Assembly: GCF_004341235.1 (NCBI RefSeq)
Contig: NZ_SLUP01000001.1
Span: 558,001-622,000 of the forward strand
Length of the DNA: 64,000 nt
Origin: Mariniflexile fucanivorans
Lineage (GTDB): Bacteria; Bacteroidota; Bacteroidia; Flavobacteriales; Flavobacteriaceae
Direction of reading: 5' to 3'
This document shows positions 8,164 to 18,006 of the stretch, one piece after another. How positions within the stretch are numbered: position 1 is the first letter of the stretch; each line of letters begins with the position of its first letter. The notes beneath the pieces were generated by a model. It searched no databases, was not told the origin of the DNA, and saw nothing but the letters and a program-made list of their open reading frames with translations. Position numbers and translations under genes: made by a program.

Positions 8164-10575
8164 TTACAATCTATATTTTAAAGATAAAATGAAGTTTCTT
8201 CCAGCAGCAGCAATACCTGATGAATAGGTTTTATAACGCTGGTCTGTTATATTCTCTAAACTGGCGGTTATGGTAGTCGATTCGCTTATTTGGTATTGAC
8301 CTCTAAAATTAAGCGTGTACCACGATGGGCTGTATGGGTTACCATTGGCATCTTTAGCATATATATAATCTTTTTCAATTTCAGAAGGTGCTAATTGATA
8401 AAAAGAAAGTTCGTTGTTATAAACTGCAAAAGCATCGAATTTCAAATTATTATGCATCCAAACTAAATGAGTGTTTCCAAAATTGGGAGCTGCATGTCTA
8501 ACAGGCATTTCAACACCATCTTCTTCTTCTGATCCACCTATTACGCTGTATTGCGAAGTTAAGTTTAATTGATTAGTTATAGTTAATTTTAAACCCATTT
8601 CAAACCCATAAATCCAAGCTTTTGACGCATTTTGTATGGCCTGTACGTTGCTTAGTTCTCCATCGTATATAATTTGGGTTTCACCATTTAAAGTGAAATC
8701 GCGTCGTACCAAGGCATTATCTAAATAGGTATAATAACTACTTAAATCTAAAACAAGTTTTTCATCAAAATTAAGTTTTAAACCCAATTCGCCACCATAA
8801 GCATACTCCGATTTTAAGTTGTTGTTTGGCACTACCACAGACCCCGGCTCCGAGTCGAATACCTTACCTATATCATCTATATTTGGCGCTCTAAACGCAG
8901 ATGATGCATTTAATTTCCATTGTAAAATAGCATTTGGCGACCAACGGATTCCTGCCGTTCCTGTAAGTGCAGAAGCCTCTGTTTTTGCAGTGTTGAATGG
9001 CAAATTTAAATATTGGTTGTTTTCTGAAAAATCGGCATTTGAAACGATATAATTAAACCTTAATCCCGACTGAAATACAAATTTCAAATTAGGTTTGTAC
9101 TTAATACTTGTATAAGCCGCGGCAGATTGCCAACTGGATCCATTAGGATATCTGGAAACGGTTGGAATGACAGTGTTGGTACTAATATTTTCTTCTTCAC
9201 CATTGGACCTTATTTTGTTATAAACGTATTCAACTCCATAAAAAAGTTGGGTTTTAAGAGCTAGGTTTTTTTCGAAATCTAAATTAAAGGAATACGCATC
9301 AACCGCTTCATCTCTTAAATTTCTGATGGAAGATTGAAAATCTCTATCCATGCGGCTTTCTTGAAAATTTTGGTAAGCTATGGTTGCTTTTATTTTATCG
9401 TATAAACTGGAATGGCTACTTAATTTGGTAATCTGTAAATTTGACATGAACCAGTTTTGTGGCCCATAATTCCATTCTGCAGAACGTAATGTGGTGTTTT
9501 TGTAGCGAATAAGCCGGTCGTATCTTGAATAATCTGAAGTTGTGGTGTAAAACAACCCTAAATCGAAGCTTAAATTATCTTGAGGTTTATAATGCACTTT
9601 TTGCATCATATTTAATTGTTGATAGCCTGTTGGTTTTTGCACTAACGGATTGTTGTTTTGTATAATAACGTCTCCAGTACTAGTAGTTTGGGCAAATTCG
9701 GTTCTTAAATATTCGGTTGGGCCATGTTTGCCCATACGTAAATCGCCAAAATCGGAATAACTCACATTGGTTAAAAACGCCCATTTTTTGTAACCCAAGT
9801 TAAAATCGATATGGGCAGTTTTTTCATCGCTTGCTGTAGCATATCGCAAGATGGTATTTGCTTTAAAAAATAACGAATCGGATAGAGATGTTTGGGGTTG
9901 TTGGGTGTAAAAACTCATCACGCCACCTATGGCATCACTTCCATAAATTACCGAACCAGAACCTAAGGTAACTTCCGTATTTTGTATTGAAAATGGGTCG
10001 ATGGATATAACATTTTGCAGATTTCCACCTCTAAAAATGGCATTGTTCATTCTAACACCATCTACAGTTATTAACAATCGGTTGGTTGAAAACCCTCTAA
10101 TCATTGGGCTTCCACCACCTAACTGGCTTTTCTGCATATAAACTTGTCCAGTACTTTCTAGCAAATCGGCACTTGTTTGCGGATTTGTAAATTGTATAGC
10201 TTCCGCATTAATATTTATTATTTTTTGGGGAATGTCGCGTTTGTTCTGTTCAAACTTAGAAGCAGATATTATAATTTCATCCAAGCCTTCGGTATTCGAG
10301 ACTAAATAAACTCGGTTTGACAACCCCACTTGTTGCTTGGTTATTTCTTTAAGAACATGCGATAAATGCTTAAAATAAATAATTTCGTTATTAGAAAATG
10401 CATTTAAAGATGCTTCGCCCAAAAAGTTTGTAACCGTACTTTTAGATTTATCTACATTATAGATGGCCACCCCGAAAATAGGCTCTCTAGTAAGACTATT
10501 TAGAACCTTAATATTTTGAGCCTTTAATTGTAATGAAACTACTAAAAGGACTGAAAGGGCAAAGAAAAACTTCAT
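8164..10575 (-). CDS. TonB-dependent outer membrane receptor, heme-receptor-like
   Basis: 803 residues. It has a signal peptide (about residues 1-19), then a carboxypeptidase-regulatory-like/STN-type N-terminal region, a plug domain from ~100 to 225, and a 22-strand-type barrel ending FILSLKYRL with a terminal Leu. The plug shows IRGFSTNRLLITVDGVRMNN and GSDAIGGVMSFYT, which resemble heme/hemoglobin receptors such as HmuR, so heme or another iron compound is a plausible ligand. No hmuY-like partner is next to it, so this is only inference. The gene starts 3 bases after recO ends and is the last gene of a porZ-recO-receptor transcript. It imports its ligand across the outer membrane using TonB-ExbBD energy. 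Confidence 0.85.
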   Translation of the reverse strand: MKFFFALSVLLVVSLQLKAQNIKVLNSLTREPIFGVAIYNVDKSKSTVTNFLGEASLNAFSNNEIIYFKHLSHVLKEITKQQVGLSNRVYLVSNTEGLDEIIISASKFEQNKRDIPQKIININAEAIQFTNPQTSADLLESTGQVYMQKSQLGGGSPMIRGFSTNRLLITVDGVRMNNAIFRGGNLQNVISIDPFSIQNTEVTLGSGSVIYGSDAIGGVMSFYTQQPQTSLSDSLFFKANTILRYATASDEKTAHIDFNLGYKKWAFLTNVSYSDFGDLRMGKHGPTEYLRTEFAQTTSTGDVIIQNNNPLVQKPTGYQQLNMMQKVHYKPQDNLSFDLGLFYTTTSDYSRYDRLIRYKNTTLRSAEWNYGPQNWFMSNLQITKLSSHSSLYDKIKATIAYQNFQESRMDRDFQSSIRNLRDEAVDAYSFNLDFEKNLALKTQLFYGVEYVYNKIRSNGEEENISTNTVIPTVSRYPNGSSWQSAAAYTSIKYKPNLKFVFQSGLRFNYIVSNADFSENNQYLNLPFNTAKTEASALTGTAGIRWSPNAILQWKLNASSAFRAPNIDDIGKVFDSEPGSVVVPNNNLKSEYAYGGELGLKLNFDEKLVLDLSSYYTYLDNALVRRDFTLNGETQIIYDGELSNVQAIQNASKAWIYGFEMGLKLTITNQLNLTSQYSVIGGSEEEDGVEMPVRHAAPNFGNTHLVWMHNNLKFDAFAVYNNELSFYQLAPSEIEKDYIYAKDANGNPYSPSWYTLNFRGQYQISESTTITASLENITDQRYKTYSSGIAAAGRNFILSLKYRL

Positions 10576-10578
10576 GTT

Positions 10579-11298
10579 TTAATTAAAAACTTGATTAAAT
10601 ATTTGCAGTGATTTGGGCGGTTTAAAACTGCCCAAATGTAATTCAAAATACAGTAACATCATACTTAAAAATGATTGGCGTTGTTTTGAATTTATCTTAA
10701 CTGCTGGTAAGGCATCAAATGTTGTGCCTAACAACTGCCTTAACAGTGTTAAATTTTCACCTGAAATGGTATAATTATCATGGTGATGGCTTTCAAATTT
10801 ACCTTCTTTCAAACTAAAATAGTTATATTCTTGATGTTTTGTATCGGGGTAAAAACCTAGATATTTAGATAAATTAAGAAGAAATAATAAATGGAAATTT
10901 GAATATTCAGATTGTTCATCCAACCATAACAACGTAGTTTCTATATAGCTGAACAAGGTTTCGTTTGGCTCTTCCTCTTTTAAAGTGCTCGATAATATTT
11001 CAGATAAAAACATAACAATAGCGCTTTTTAAAACATGTGTATGCAAACTATTATAAACATGGTTCATTTTAGTATCACTAACACTTTGCAAGGATCTGTT
11101 TTCCTTGTAACTAATACTTAGCTGAACTTGTGAAAGTGGTTGGAAATATGCCGCTTTAGTATTTGCTTTTTTGCTTTTTAAAATGCCTCGGAGCAAAAAA
11201 CTAACAACGCCCAAGTTTTGGGTATAGCATTTTACAATTAAATCGTTATCCTTATATTTTAATTTTGAAAGTACAATCGCATTTGTAGTAATAAGCAT
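10579..11298 (-). CDS. recO: DNA repair protein RecO
   Basis: 239 residues, the usual RecO length. The N-terminal OB-fold is recognisable (TNAIVLSKLKYKDNDLIVKCYTQ, then SFLLRGILKSKK), followed by the all-helical C-terminal domain. RecO anneals single strands and loads RecA onto SSB-coated DNA together with RecR in the RecF pathway. The start codon overlaps the porZ stop by one base (TAATG arrangement), so translation of the two is coupled. The C-terminal zinc-binding cysteines of some RecO proteins are not evident here. Confidence 0.93.
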   Translation of the reverse strand: MLITTNAIVLSKLKYKDNDLIVKCYTQNLGVVSFLLRGILKSKKANTKAAYFQPLSQVQLSISYKENRSLQSVSDTKMNHVYNSLHTHVLKSAIVMFLSEILSSTLKEEEPNETLFSYIETTLLWLDEQSEYSNFHLLFLLNLSKYLGFYPDTKHQEYNYFSLKEGKFESHHHDNYTISGENLTLLRQLLGTTFDALPAVKINSKQRQSFLSMMLLYFELHLGSFKPPKSLQIFNQVFN

Positions 11299-13634
11299 TA
11301 TCTAACGACCATTAATTTTAAAACTTTGGTTTCGTAGGTATCTAAATCTGATAGCATAACTAAATACACTCCAGAAGCGACGATATTATTTGCTAAGTTT
11401 TTACCGTTCCAATAAGCGGTTCCGCCATCAATCTCAAGGTTATACCCACTGTAACGTTTGTTGGTTGTAGATTGGGCTTCGGCTACCAAATTACCTTCAA
11501 TATCGGTTATTTTTATATTAACATTTTCTGAAATGTCTTTAATTTTTACTTTTTGATCAACAATATTAAAAGTAGGCCTTACAGGGTTTGGATAGGCATA
11601 AGCCCTGTCCAAAGTATCAAAAGCGCTTGAACTACCCGATTGAAAAGACACCAAGCCTTTGCTAGTCGCTATATAAACGATCCCATTGGTGCCATCTATT
11701 GAAATATCGTTTATGATGTTTGATGGTAAGGGTGAATTATCGTTTGTGAAATGGTAGATGGTTTCTTGTCCATCTGAAGATAAATAAAAAACACCCGAAT
11801 CGGCAGTAGCAATCCACTTGTTATTAGAGCCATCTACTTCGATATCTGTAATAAATTGTTGAAATAATAGTTCCTTGGCGATGCCGTCTTCTAAAATAAT
11901 GATTTCATCTACATTTATATCATCTTCAAAAAAGCTTGAAGTATTATAAAGAACCCTTAAACCTGACACCGTACCAATCCAAAGTTGGTTTCTGTTATCT
12001 AATCCCAAAGCTGTAACATATATGGAGGGCATATTATCTTCTTCAGTTTTTACGTTTTTTATTGAAAAGCTATTGCCGTTTTCTTTAAACCCTATAAAAC
12101 CATGCTCATAACTAGCTATCCATTTTGTTCCGTCTTGACCTATTACCATATCGCCATAACCTAAGTTTCTACTCTGAATAATATCACTAAAACTATAGGA
12201 TTTCCATGTGTTATTGGAAGGGTTAAACGATTTTAAAGGCTTATCTACCAAACTTGTAACCGTCCATAACAAACCGTTGTCATCAAAAGCCGTTGGACCT
12301 ACCCTAATATCAACATAATTTGGATTGTCAGCAAGAATTAAAGATTCCAATCCACTGTTTTTTTCATTGTATAGTTTAGTGGGTATTTCACTATTAACTT
12401 CCAATAAACCATTAAAAAACGAACTGATAAAAACTTGATTATTATTAGAAGGATTCACCGTAATTGTATTCAAGCATTTTGCATCTAAAACATCACTAAA
12501 AGGTGTATTAACCCATTTATTATCGTTTAAATGACTAATGCCACGACTGTTTAAACCATAAGGATTAAAAAAAATATCATAATCACCAAAAGTAACCCAA
12601 ACACCATTAGGTTCTGCCTCAACAGAAAACGGAATGTTTAGCAAAGGACCTTCGGGATGTATTTCTTCAAAGGTCGTAGGGTTTGTAAGTGATGTTTTTA
12701 AAACACCAAAATCTGTTGTGCCTAAATAAATAAAATTAGCATCTGTAGTGGTAGAAACATACTGTGTTGAAAAATCTGGGCTTATTGCCACTTGAGATAG
12801 AAGTGTAAAACTACTATTATAAACAAATACATTATTTGAAGTCGTTACAACTAAATTACCAAATACATTTTTAACCTCTAAAGGGGTCGTATTATATTGA
12901 AATAAAGAGTTTAACACATCGTTTGTTACCTGAAATATTTGCCTATTTGTGTTTAATGCATAAAGTTTATCTTCAACCGTTTCGATAGCTGTGAAATCTC
13001 CCGTAGTAACCGTTTGCCAATTTTGGTAATCAACTAAATTAGGACTGTTAACTAAGGCCTTTTTTAATCCATTTCCTCCAGAACAAGCAGCGTAAATATA
13101 ATTTCCAAAAATAGCGGTTTGGTTTATTTGTATCTGGCCACCTCCATTACCAATAAAATAGGTGTCACCAAACTCTAAACGTTCTAAATTAAAGACTGAA
13201 ATTCCGTAATTTGTTGCTATATAAACTAAATTACCATAAGGATTAAAGTGATTAATCTTTTTTTGTACAGCAGGAATAGTTGGTTTTTCAACAATATCAA
13301 CAACAGTTAAAATTTCATCATCATTATCAAATGCGATTTCTATAAGCCCGTTTTCATAGCCAATAATTAAAAGCTCATAAGTGTCACTGTAATAAATGGT
13401 TGAAATTGATTCACCCGACAATCCATTCACTGTATTTAACTGTTTTATTTCGTTTGAAATTAAATCGATGCTAAACACTGCATTTTCACCAGCGGCATAA
13501 ATTTTATTGTTGCCCTGTACAACTTCCTTTATGCTGTTATATGAAAAATGACCTTTCCAAAGTGCTGAAAAATCTTGTGCATATTGAAGTAATGGTGTTA
13601 AACAAATTATAAATACAATGAGTCTTTTAATCAT
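11298..13634 (-). CDS. porZ: PorZ-like two-propeller T9SS protein with type A sorting domain
   Basis: About 778 residues. I start at the Met of MIKRLIVFIICLTPLLQYAQ (13634) because it gives a clean signal peptide; an upstream ATG at 13655 adds seven unlikely residues. The mature N-terminus (FSALWKGHFSYNSIKEVVQG) and the repeated beta-propeller blades, including two-component-regulator-type blades, match PorZ, the surface T9SS factor that helps attach cargo to anionic LPS in Porphyromonas. The last ~90 residues form a T9SS type A sorting domain (YPNPVRP ... GNLVAE ... GVYLVMLS ... KLMVVR). It leads the porZ-recO-receptor operon. Assignment rests on architecture and N-terminal resemblance; a generic propeller cargo protein is the alternative. 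Confidence 0.75.
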   Translation of the reverse strand: MIKRLIVFIICLTPLLQYAQDFSALWKGHFSYNSIKEVVQGNNKIYAAGENAVFSIDLISNEIKQLNTVNGLSGESISTIYYSDTYELLIIGYENGLIEIAFDNDDEILTVVDIVEKPTIPAVQKKINHFNPYGNLVYIATNYGISVFNLERLEFGDTYFIGNGGGQIQINQTAIFGNYIYAACSGGNGLKKALVNSPNLVDYQNWQTVTTGDFTAIETVEDKLYALNTNRQIFQVTNDVLNSLFQYNTTPLEVKNVFGNLVVTTSNNVFVYNSSFTLLSQVAISPDFSTQYVSTTTDANFIYLGTTDFGVLKTSLTNPTTFEEIHPEGPLLNIPFSVEAEPNGVWVTFGDYDIFFNPYGLNSRGISHLNDNKWVNTPFSDVLDAKCLNTITVNPSNNNQVFISSFFNGLLEVNSEIPTKLYNEKNSGLESLILADNPNYVDIRVGPTAFDDNGLLWTVTSLVDKPLKSFNPSNNTWKSYSFSDIIQSRNLGYGDMVIGQDGTKWIASYEHGFIGFKENGNSFSIKNVKTEEDNMPSIYVTALGLDNRNQLWIGTVSGLRVLYNTSSFFEDDINVDEIIILEDGIAKELLFQQFITDIEVDGSNNKWIATADSGVFYLSSDGQETIYHFTNDNSPLPSNIINDISIDGTNGIVYIATSKGLVSFQSGSSSAFDTLDRAYAYPNPVRPTFNIVDQKVKIKDISENVNIKITDIEGNLVAEAQSTTNKRYSGYNLEIDGGTAYWNGKNLANNIVASGVYLVMLSDLDTYETKVLKLMVVR

Positions 13635-13706
13635 TTTTAAATTTTCAATATTCAAATATATTTATAAGTAACGAGTTTTGCTTTAAAATAATATATTATA
13701 AAACAA

Positions 13707-13738
13707 AAAAGCTTCCTATGGGTATATAGAAAGCTTTT
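13707..13738 (-). terminator. intrinsic terminator of gdhA
   Basis: On the minus strand AAAAGCTTTCTAT and ATAGGAAGCTTTT pair (one wobble) around ATACCC and run into TTTT, 20 bases after the gdhA stop. Confidence 0.8.
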
Positions 13739-13757
13739 CATTTTATTGTTTTAGTAT

Positions 13758-15101
13758 TTAAACAATACCTTGAGCCAACATAGCATCGGCTACTTTAACA
13801 AATCCTGCAATGTTAGCACCTTTAACATAATCGATATAACCATCTTCTTGTTTACCATATTTAGTACAAGAATCGTGGATGTTAGACATAATTTCTTTTA
13901 GTTTTATATCAACCTCTTCTCTGGTCCAATTTAAACGTAATGAATTTTGGGTCATTTCTAAACCAGACGTGGCAACACCCCCTGCATTTGACGCTTTTCC
14001 TGGTGCGTATAATATTTTAGCTTTTTGAAATTCGCGAATCGCATTAATGGTAGATGGCATATTGGCACCTTCGCTTACACAAATACAACCATTTTTTAAA
14101 AGCATTTTAGCGTCATCTTCATTAAGTTCATTTTGGGTTGCACATGGCAATGCCATATCACATTTTACTTCCCAAGGCGTTTTACCTTCAATAAACTTAG
14201 CCTTAGGGTATGCTTTTAAATACTCGTTTATTCTGGCACGTTTTACATTTTTAAGATCCATAATATGAGCTAATTTTCCAGCATCAATACCTTCAGGATC
14301 ATGAATATACCCTGAAGAATCGGACATGGTTAAAACTTTAGCACCTAATTGAATACATTTTTCAACCGCATACTGTGCTACATTACCTGAACCCGAAACT
14401 ACTACATGTTTCCCTTTGATAACCTCTCCTTTGGTTTCTAACATTTTTTGCGCAAAATACACGTTACCATAACCTGTTGCTTCTGGACGAATTAAAGAGC
14501 CTCCCCAAGACAAGCCCTTGCCTGTTAGCACACCTGTAAATTCATTTTTTAGTTTTTTGTACATGCCAAACAAGAAACCTACTTCTCTAGCACCCACACC
14601 AATATCACCAGCAGGCACATCGGTATTTGCACCAATATGCCTATACAATTCACTCATAAAAGCGTGGCAAAAACGCATAATTTCAGCATCACTTTTTCCT
14701 TTAGGATCAAAATCGCTACCACCTTTTCCACCACCCATTGGCAATGTGGTTAGACTATTTTTTAATACCTGCTCAAATGCTAAAAACTTTAAAATACTCA
14801 TGTTAACGGTAGGATGAAATCGTAAACCGCCTTTGTAAGGTCCTATAGCCGAATTCATTTGAATTCTATAACCTCTGTTAACCTGTATTGCGCCAGAATC
14901 ATCTACCCAACAAACACGAAATGAAATAGTACGCTCTGGTTCTACCATTCTTAATAAAATGCTTTTACCAGAATATATCTCGTGTTTATCTATGTATGGA
15001 ATTATGGTTTCTGCAACCTCCTCTACGGCTTGTAAAAACTCTGGTTCGTTACCATTTCGTTCTTTTACAAGATTTAAAAAAACTTCAACATTACGTTTCA
15101 T
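13758..15101 (-). CDS. gdhA: NADP-specific glutamate dehydrogenase
   Basis: 447 residues, the typical length of the hexameric small GDH family. The substrate-binding lysine lies in PMGGGKGG (residues 121-128) and the catalytic aspartate in PAGDIGVG (Asp166). The Rossmann domain begins near residue 230 with HVVVSGSGNVAQYA; the GSGNVA fingerprint is usual for NADP-linked family members. The enzyme aminates 2-oxoglutarate to glutamate and is a main ammonium assimilation route in Bacteroidetes. It is monocistronic with its own terminator. The nearest good -7 element leaves a ~200-base untranslated leader, long for this genome. Confidence 0.96.
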   Translation of the reverse strand: MKRNVEVFLNLVKERNGNEPEFLQAVEEVAETIIPYIDKHEIYSGKSILLRMVEPERTISFRVCWVDDSGAIQVNRGYRIQMNSAIGPYKGGLRFHPTVNMSILKFLAFEQVLKNSLTTLPMGGGKGGSDFDPKGKSDAEIMRFCHAFMSELYRHIGANTDVPAGDIGVGAREVGFLFGMYKKLKNEFTGVLTGKGLSWGGSLIRPEATGYGNVYFAQKMLETKGEVIKGKHVVVSGSGNVAQYAVEKCIQLGAKVLTMSDSSGYIHDPEGIDAGKLAHIMDLKNVKRARINEYLKAYPKAKFIEGKTPWEVKCDMALPCATQNELNEDDAKMLLKNGCICVSEGANMPSTINAIREFQKAKILYAPGKASNAGGVATSGLEMTQNSLRLNWTREEVDIKLKEIMSNIHDSCTKYGKQEDGYIDYVKGANIAGFVKVADAMLAQGIV

Positions 15102-15311
15102 TAATTTTTATTTTTAATTTGTTATAATTCACAAACAATCTGCCTCTTAAATTTTTGATTTTTGTTGCGAATCTTTTTTATTTTTATAATTATTGCTTTA
15201 ATCGCTTTTTATAACATATACATTCTTAAATTAGTACGATAATTCTTGGATTACGATAAACGGCTAAATTTAAAATTGCATTATATTTATTGAAAAAACA
15301 ATTTATAAGCA

Positions 15312-15319
15312 CAAATATA
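15312..15319 (-). promoter_or_regulatory. candidate -7 element of gdhA
   Basis: CAAATATA reads TATATTTG on the minus strand. If used, the gdhA leader is about 200 bases of very A+T-rich DNA in which I see no riboswitch-like structure. No good -33 box is visible. Confidence 0.4.
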
Positions 15320-15399
15320 CGTTATCTTTAAAAATAACACTATTTTATTTTTAAATTCGCAATTAATAATTTCACGCTTAAAGCACCAAATTATAATTA

Positions 15400-15430
15400 T
15401 TTGTTTCTTTATCGAGTTTTTATATATTTG
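15400..15430 (+). promoter_or_regulatory. promoter of the 15465 gene
   Basis: TTTG (15400-15403), 19 bases, then TATATTTG (15423-15430): a full match to the Bacteroidetes promoter. The rest of the 15102-15464 gap holds only this and the gdhA promoter. Confidence 0.8.
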
Positions 15431-15464
15431 TTATTATTAATGCCTCAAAAAACAGAATCTTATT

Positions 15465-16271
15465 ATGCTTAACTTTAAACGTTTAGCTTTTTCTTTATGT
15501 TTTATAGCATGCTTTCAAGTAGCATTCTCCCAAATAGGATTTTCTAATGAAATTGGCATTGTTGCAGGTCCCGTTCAATTTAGGTCTGATTATGGAGTTA
15601 GAGAAAACGCAACAACAAATTTTGGTAATACCGGAATTGGGATTGGAATAGTTCATTACATAAACTTCTCTTATAAACGTAATTATAATTTTAGACGTCC
15701 TAATACCTATTTTGAAGAGCACTTTAAATTTCGAAATGAAATTTCTTGGAACAAAACCAAATTAGAGCATTTTGGCAGATGGGTAGATGCAAGCAAAACA
15801 TCTGAAGATGCCAAACGACTTAGAGCACATAAGGGATTTGCTAAAAATTTAGATTTAGGAACCGAACTTGAGTTTTTTCCTCTAGAAATTCATGATTTTG
15901 AAGCATTTGGTCATGCCCTTGCTCCTTTTGTAAGCTTAGGAATACATTATACTATTTATAGCCCTGAAGTTAGTACCACTTATGCAAATTCAGACCCAAC
16001 TGCTGTTGGGAATATTTCAGATCCAAGTAACTTTTATTCGTTGTGGGCGCCACATTCAGTAGATGTATCTGGAGGAGATACTTTTTCTTTAATAAGCAGT
16101 ATAGGTGTTAGATACAAACTGGATAAGATGTCCGATTTAATGTTAAATTTAAGGGGACAATACTATTTAACAAATGATTTTGTTGATGGCCTTAACCACC
16201 AACTGTCTTCCAATAAATATAACGATTGGCTTATATGGCTTAATGTAGGCTACATTTATTATTTAAATTAA
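15465..16271 (+). CDS. secreted protein of unknown function (THC0290_0291-like family)
   Basis: 268 residues with a signal peptide ending VAFSQ (about residue 22). The mature start IGFSNEIGIVAGPVQFRSDYGVR is a pattern I associate with a conserved flavobacterial family (THC0290_0291), by memory only. Alternating strands rich in Tyr/Phe/Asn and the ending WLIWLNVGYIYYLN suggest an outer-membrane or periplasmic beta barrel. No enzymatic motif is visible. It has an excellent promoter of its own and is divergent from gdhA. A lipoprotein gene follows 66 bases later and may share the transcript. Confidence 0.7.
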   Translation: MLNFKRLAFSLCFIACFQVAFSQIGFSNEIGIVAGPVQFRSDYGVRENATTNFGNTGIGIGIVHYINFSYKRNYNFRRPNTYFEEHFKFRNEISWNKTKLEHFGRWVDASKTSEDAKRLRAHKGFAKNLDLGTELEFFPLEIHDFEAFGHALAPFVSLGIHYTIYSPEVSTTYANSDPTAVGNISDPSNFYSLWAPHSVDVSGGDTFSLISSIGVRYKLDKMSDLMLNLRGQYYLTNDFVDGLNHQLSSNKYNDWLIWLNVGYIYYLN

Positions 16272-16337
16272 ACTTCGCTTTTTATTCGGTGTATTCAAAT
16301 TCAATAATTACCTTTAAACAAGGTTAATAATTTACGC

Positions 16338-17057
16338 ATGCATTACACAAAAAAAATTTTATCTGTTGGTTTATTATGCTTCATGTTATCTTGTAATGAA
16401 GACTTGAAAACAACATTTTTAGATACTAAAATTACTACAGCAAACAACAAATTGGTTGAAATAAACGTGCCTAAAGCCATTGAAAACAATCAAATTACTA
16501 CCCAAATAAATAACGAAATAAACAACACGGTTATCGCTGCACTACAAACTGGCGAAGAAGATACTGCAACATCTTCAACTATTGAAGAAAGTATTACAAC
16601 ATTTAATAACGAGTACACTGCTTTTAATAAAGATTTCCCTGATGTTTCACAGCCTTGGGAAGCTCAAATTGATGGTGAAGTTATGTTTCAATCGCCAAAA
16701 ATTATAAGTATTGCCATAACTTCTTATGTAAATACTGGTGGCGCACACGGCATTACCCATATTTCATTTTTGAATTTTGAATCGTCTACTGGGAAACGTA
16801 TTGAAAACACTAACTTAATTAAAAACAAAAAAGCCTTTGAAAATGTAGCACAAACGTATTTTAAAGATGCGATTACAGAAGAAGATGTGATTTTTGAACC
16901 CAATACCTTCAAGTTACCAGCCAACATTGGTTTTAATGACGAAGGTGTTATTTTGCTTTACAATCAATATGAAATTGCACCTTATTCAACAGGAATTATA
17001 GAGTTCACAATCCCTATTGAAAAAGTGACTAAATATTTAGCTTTTGATGGCTCGTAA
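16338..17057 (+). CDS. DUF3298/DUF4163-type lipoprotein
   Basis: 239 residues. The N-terminus is a lipoprotein signal (lipobox MLSC, acylated Cys19). The C-terminal half shows VNTGGAHGITHISFLNFESSTGKRI, the hallmark of DUF3298 (RsiV-like) domains, preceded by a DUF4163-like region. Such domains occur in RsiV anti-sigma factors, where they bind lysozyme, and in the peptidoglycan deacetylase PdaC, so a cell-wall related or ligand-binding role at the envelope is possible but unproven. Its last 21 bases overlap the end of the convergent DinB-like gene. Confidence 0.8.
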   Translation: MHYTKKILSVGLLCFMLSCNEDLKTTFLDTKITTANNKLVEINVPKAIENNQITTQINNEINNTVIAALQTGEEDTATSSTIEESITTFNNEYTAFNKDFPDVSQPWEAQIDGEVMFQSPKIISIAITSYVNTGGAHGITHISFLNFESSTGKRIENTNLIKNKKAFENVAQTYFKDAITEEDVIFEPNTFKLPANIGFNDEGVILLYNQYEIAPYSTGIIEFTIPIEKVTKYLAFDGS

Positions 17058-17501
17058 TAAAGCCATCACGTAACCTAAATGCAAACCTTCATGAAATAAC
17101 GCAAACTGAAACGCTTCATCTATATTTCTTAACGTGTTTCCTGTGGTTGAAACCGTATATTCAGTATAATTTTTAAATAGGCCGTTACCATAATCTTCCT
17201 TTGTTTTTTCAATGGTTGAAAAAAGCAAAGCTTTGATGCTGTTAACCTCATCTTGTGTTAAGTCACTTTCTGGCTTGGTACCTTTTTGGTATTTCTCAAC
17301 CAGCGTATCACTTATCATCATAGGTAAACCAGATAATTTATAAGCTAACAGTTGTTGAGTGACTACCGTATGCCCAATATTCCAAACAATATTGTTGTTA
17401 AAGCCATCCGGAATAACGTTTAAAACTTCTAACGACTCATTTTCCAAACACTTTTTAAAAAATTGTCTGGTATTTGGTAATACTTCTAATGTAAAATGCA
17501 T
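17037..17501 (-). CDS. DinB superfamily protein
   Basis: 154 residues from the Met of MHFTLEVLPNTRQFF (17501); an upstream ATG at 17567 would add a Lys-rich stretch unlike the family. DinB-like four-helix proteins bind a metal with three histidines; candidates are the His of NIGHTV and the two in FALFHEGLHLGYV near the C-terminus, where the HxxxH pattern is typical. Members act as thiol-dependent S-transferases or hydrolases for low-molecular-weight thiols, but the substrate is unknown here. Convergent overlap with the lipoprotein gene is 21 bases. Confidence 0.85.
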   Translation of the reverse strand: MHFTLEVLPNTRQFFKKCLENESLEVLNVIPDGFNNNIVWNIGHTVVTQQLLAYKLSGLPMMISDTLVEKYQKGTKPESDLTQDEVNSIKALLFSTIEKTKEDYGNGLFKNYTEYTVSTTGNTLRNIDEAFQFALFHEGLHLGYVMALLRAIKS

Positions 17502-17539
17502 ATTTAATTTTTTTATAAATATAGTTTTTAAGCAATAAA

Positions 17540-17547
17540 TACTTTTG
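17540..17547 (+). promoter_or_regulatory. -7 element of the ArsC-like gene
   Basis: TACTTTTG matches TAnnTTTG and lies 60 bases before the ATG at 17608. No clear -33 box. Confidence 0.45.
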
Positions 17548-17607
17548 TTTTTCTTCTTAAAATCCATTAGATTTCCCTCCTCAAGAAAACAACAAAGTCA
17601 TTAAAAC

Positions 17608-17958
17608 ATGAAAAAAGTATATTATTTAAAAACCTGCAGTACCTGCGTTCGGATTTTAAAGGAACTGAATTTACCTTCTGAATTTATTTTACAGGATATT
17701 AAAACTGAAGAAATAACCGTAAAACAGCTAGAAGAAATGAAAGCCTTGGCAGTAAGCTATGAGTCACTTTTTAGCAAACGATCCAAACTTTACAAGGAAA
17801 TGGATTTAAAAAACCAAAAATTAGAGGAGCGCGACTATAAAAACTACATTTTGGAGCATTATACCTTTTTAAGCAGACCTGTAATTATTATTGATAATAA
17901 AATATTTATAGGAAACTCTAAAAGTGTAGTTGAAGCTGTTAAGGATACTTTACGATAA
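17608..17958 (+). CDS. ArsC/Spx family thioredoxin-fold protein
   Basis: 116 residues. A thioredoxin-like fold begins YYLKTCSTC, with Cys10 and Cys13 as a CxxC, and ends with RPVIIIDNKIFIGNS, the cis-Pro-containing strand of ArsC/Spx/YffB proteins. The expected ArsC arginine is replaced by a helical KRSKLY segment. Members include arsenate reductases and Spx-type RNA polymerase regulators; there is no arsenic gene nearby, so arsenate reduction should not be assumed. It is monocistronic and divergent from the DinB-like gene. Confidence 0.8.
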   Translation: MKKVYYLKTCSTCVRILKELNLPSEFILQDIKTEEITVKQLEEMKALAVSYESLFSKRSKLYKEMDLKNQKLEERDYKNYILEHYTFLSRPVIIIDNKIFIGNSKSVVEAVKDTLR

Positions 17959-18006
17959 AAAATAAACTTATAAATTTCAACAAAAAACTATAGATTAAAC
18001 TAGGGC

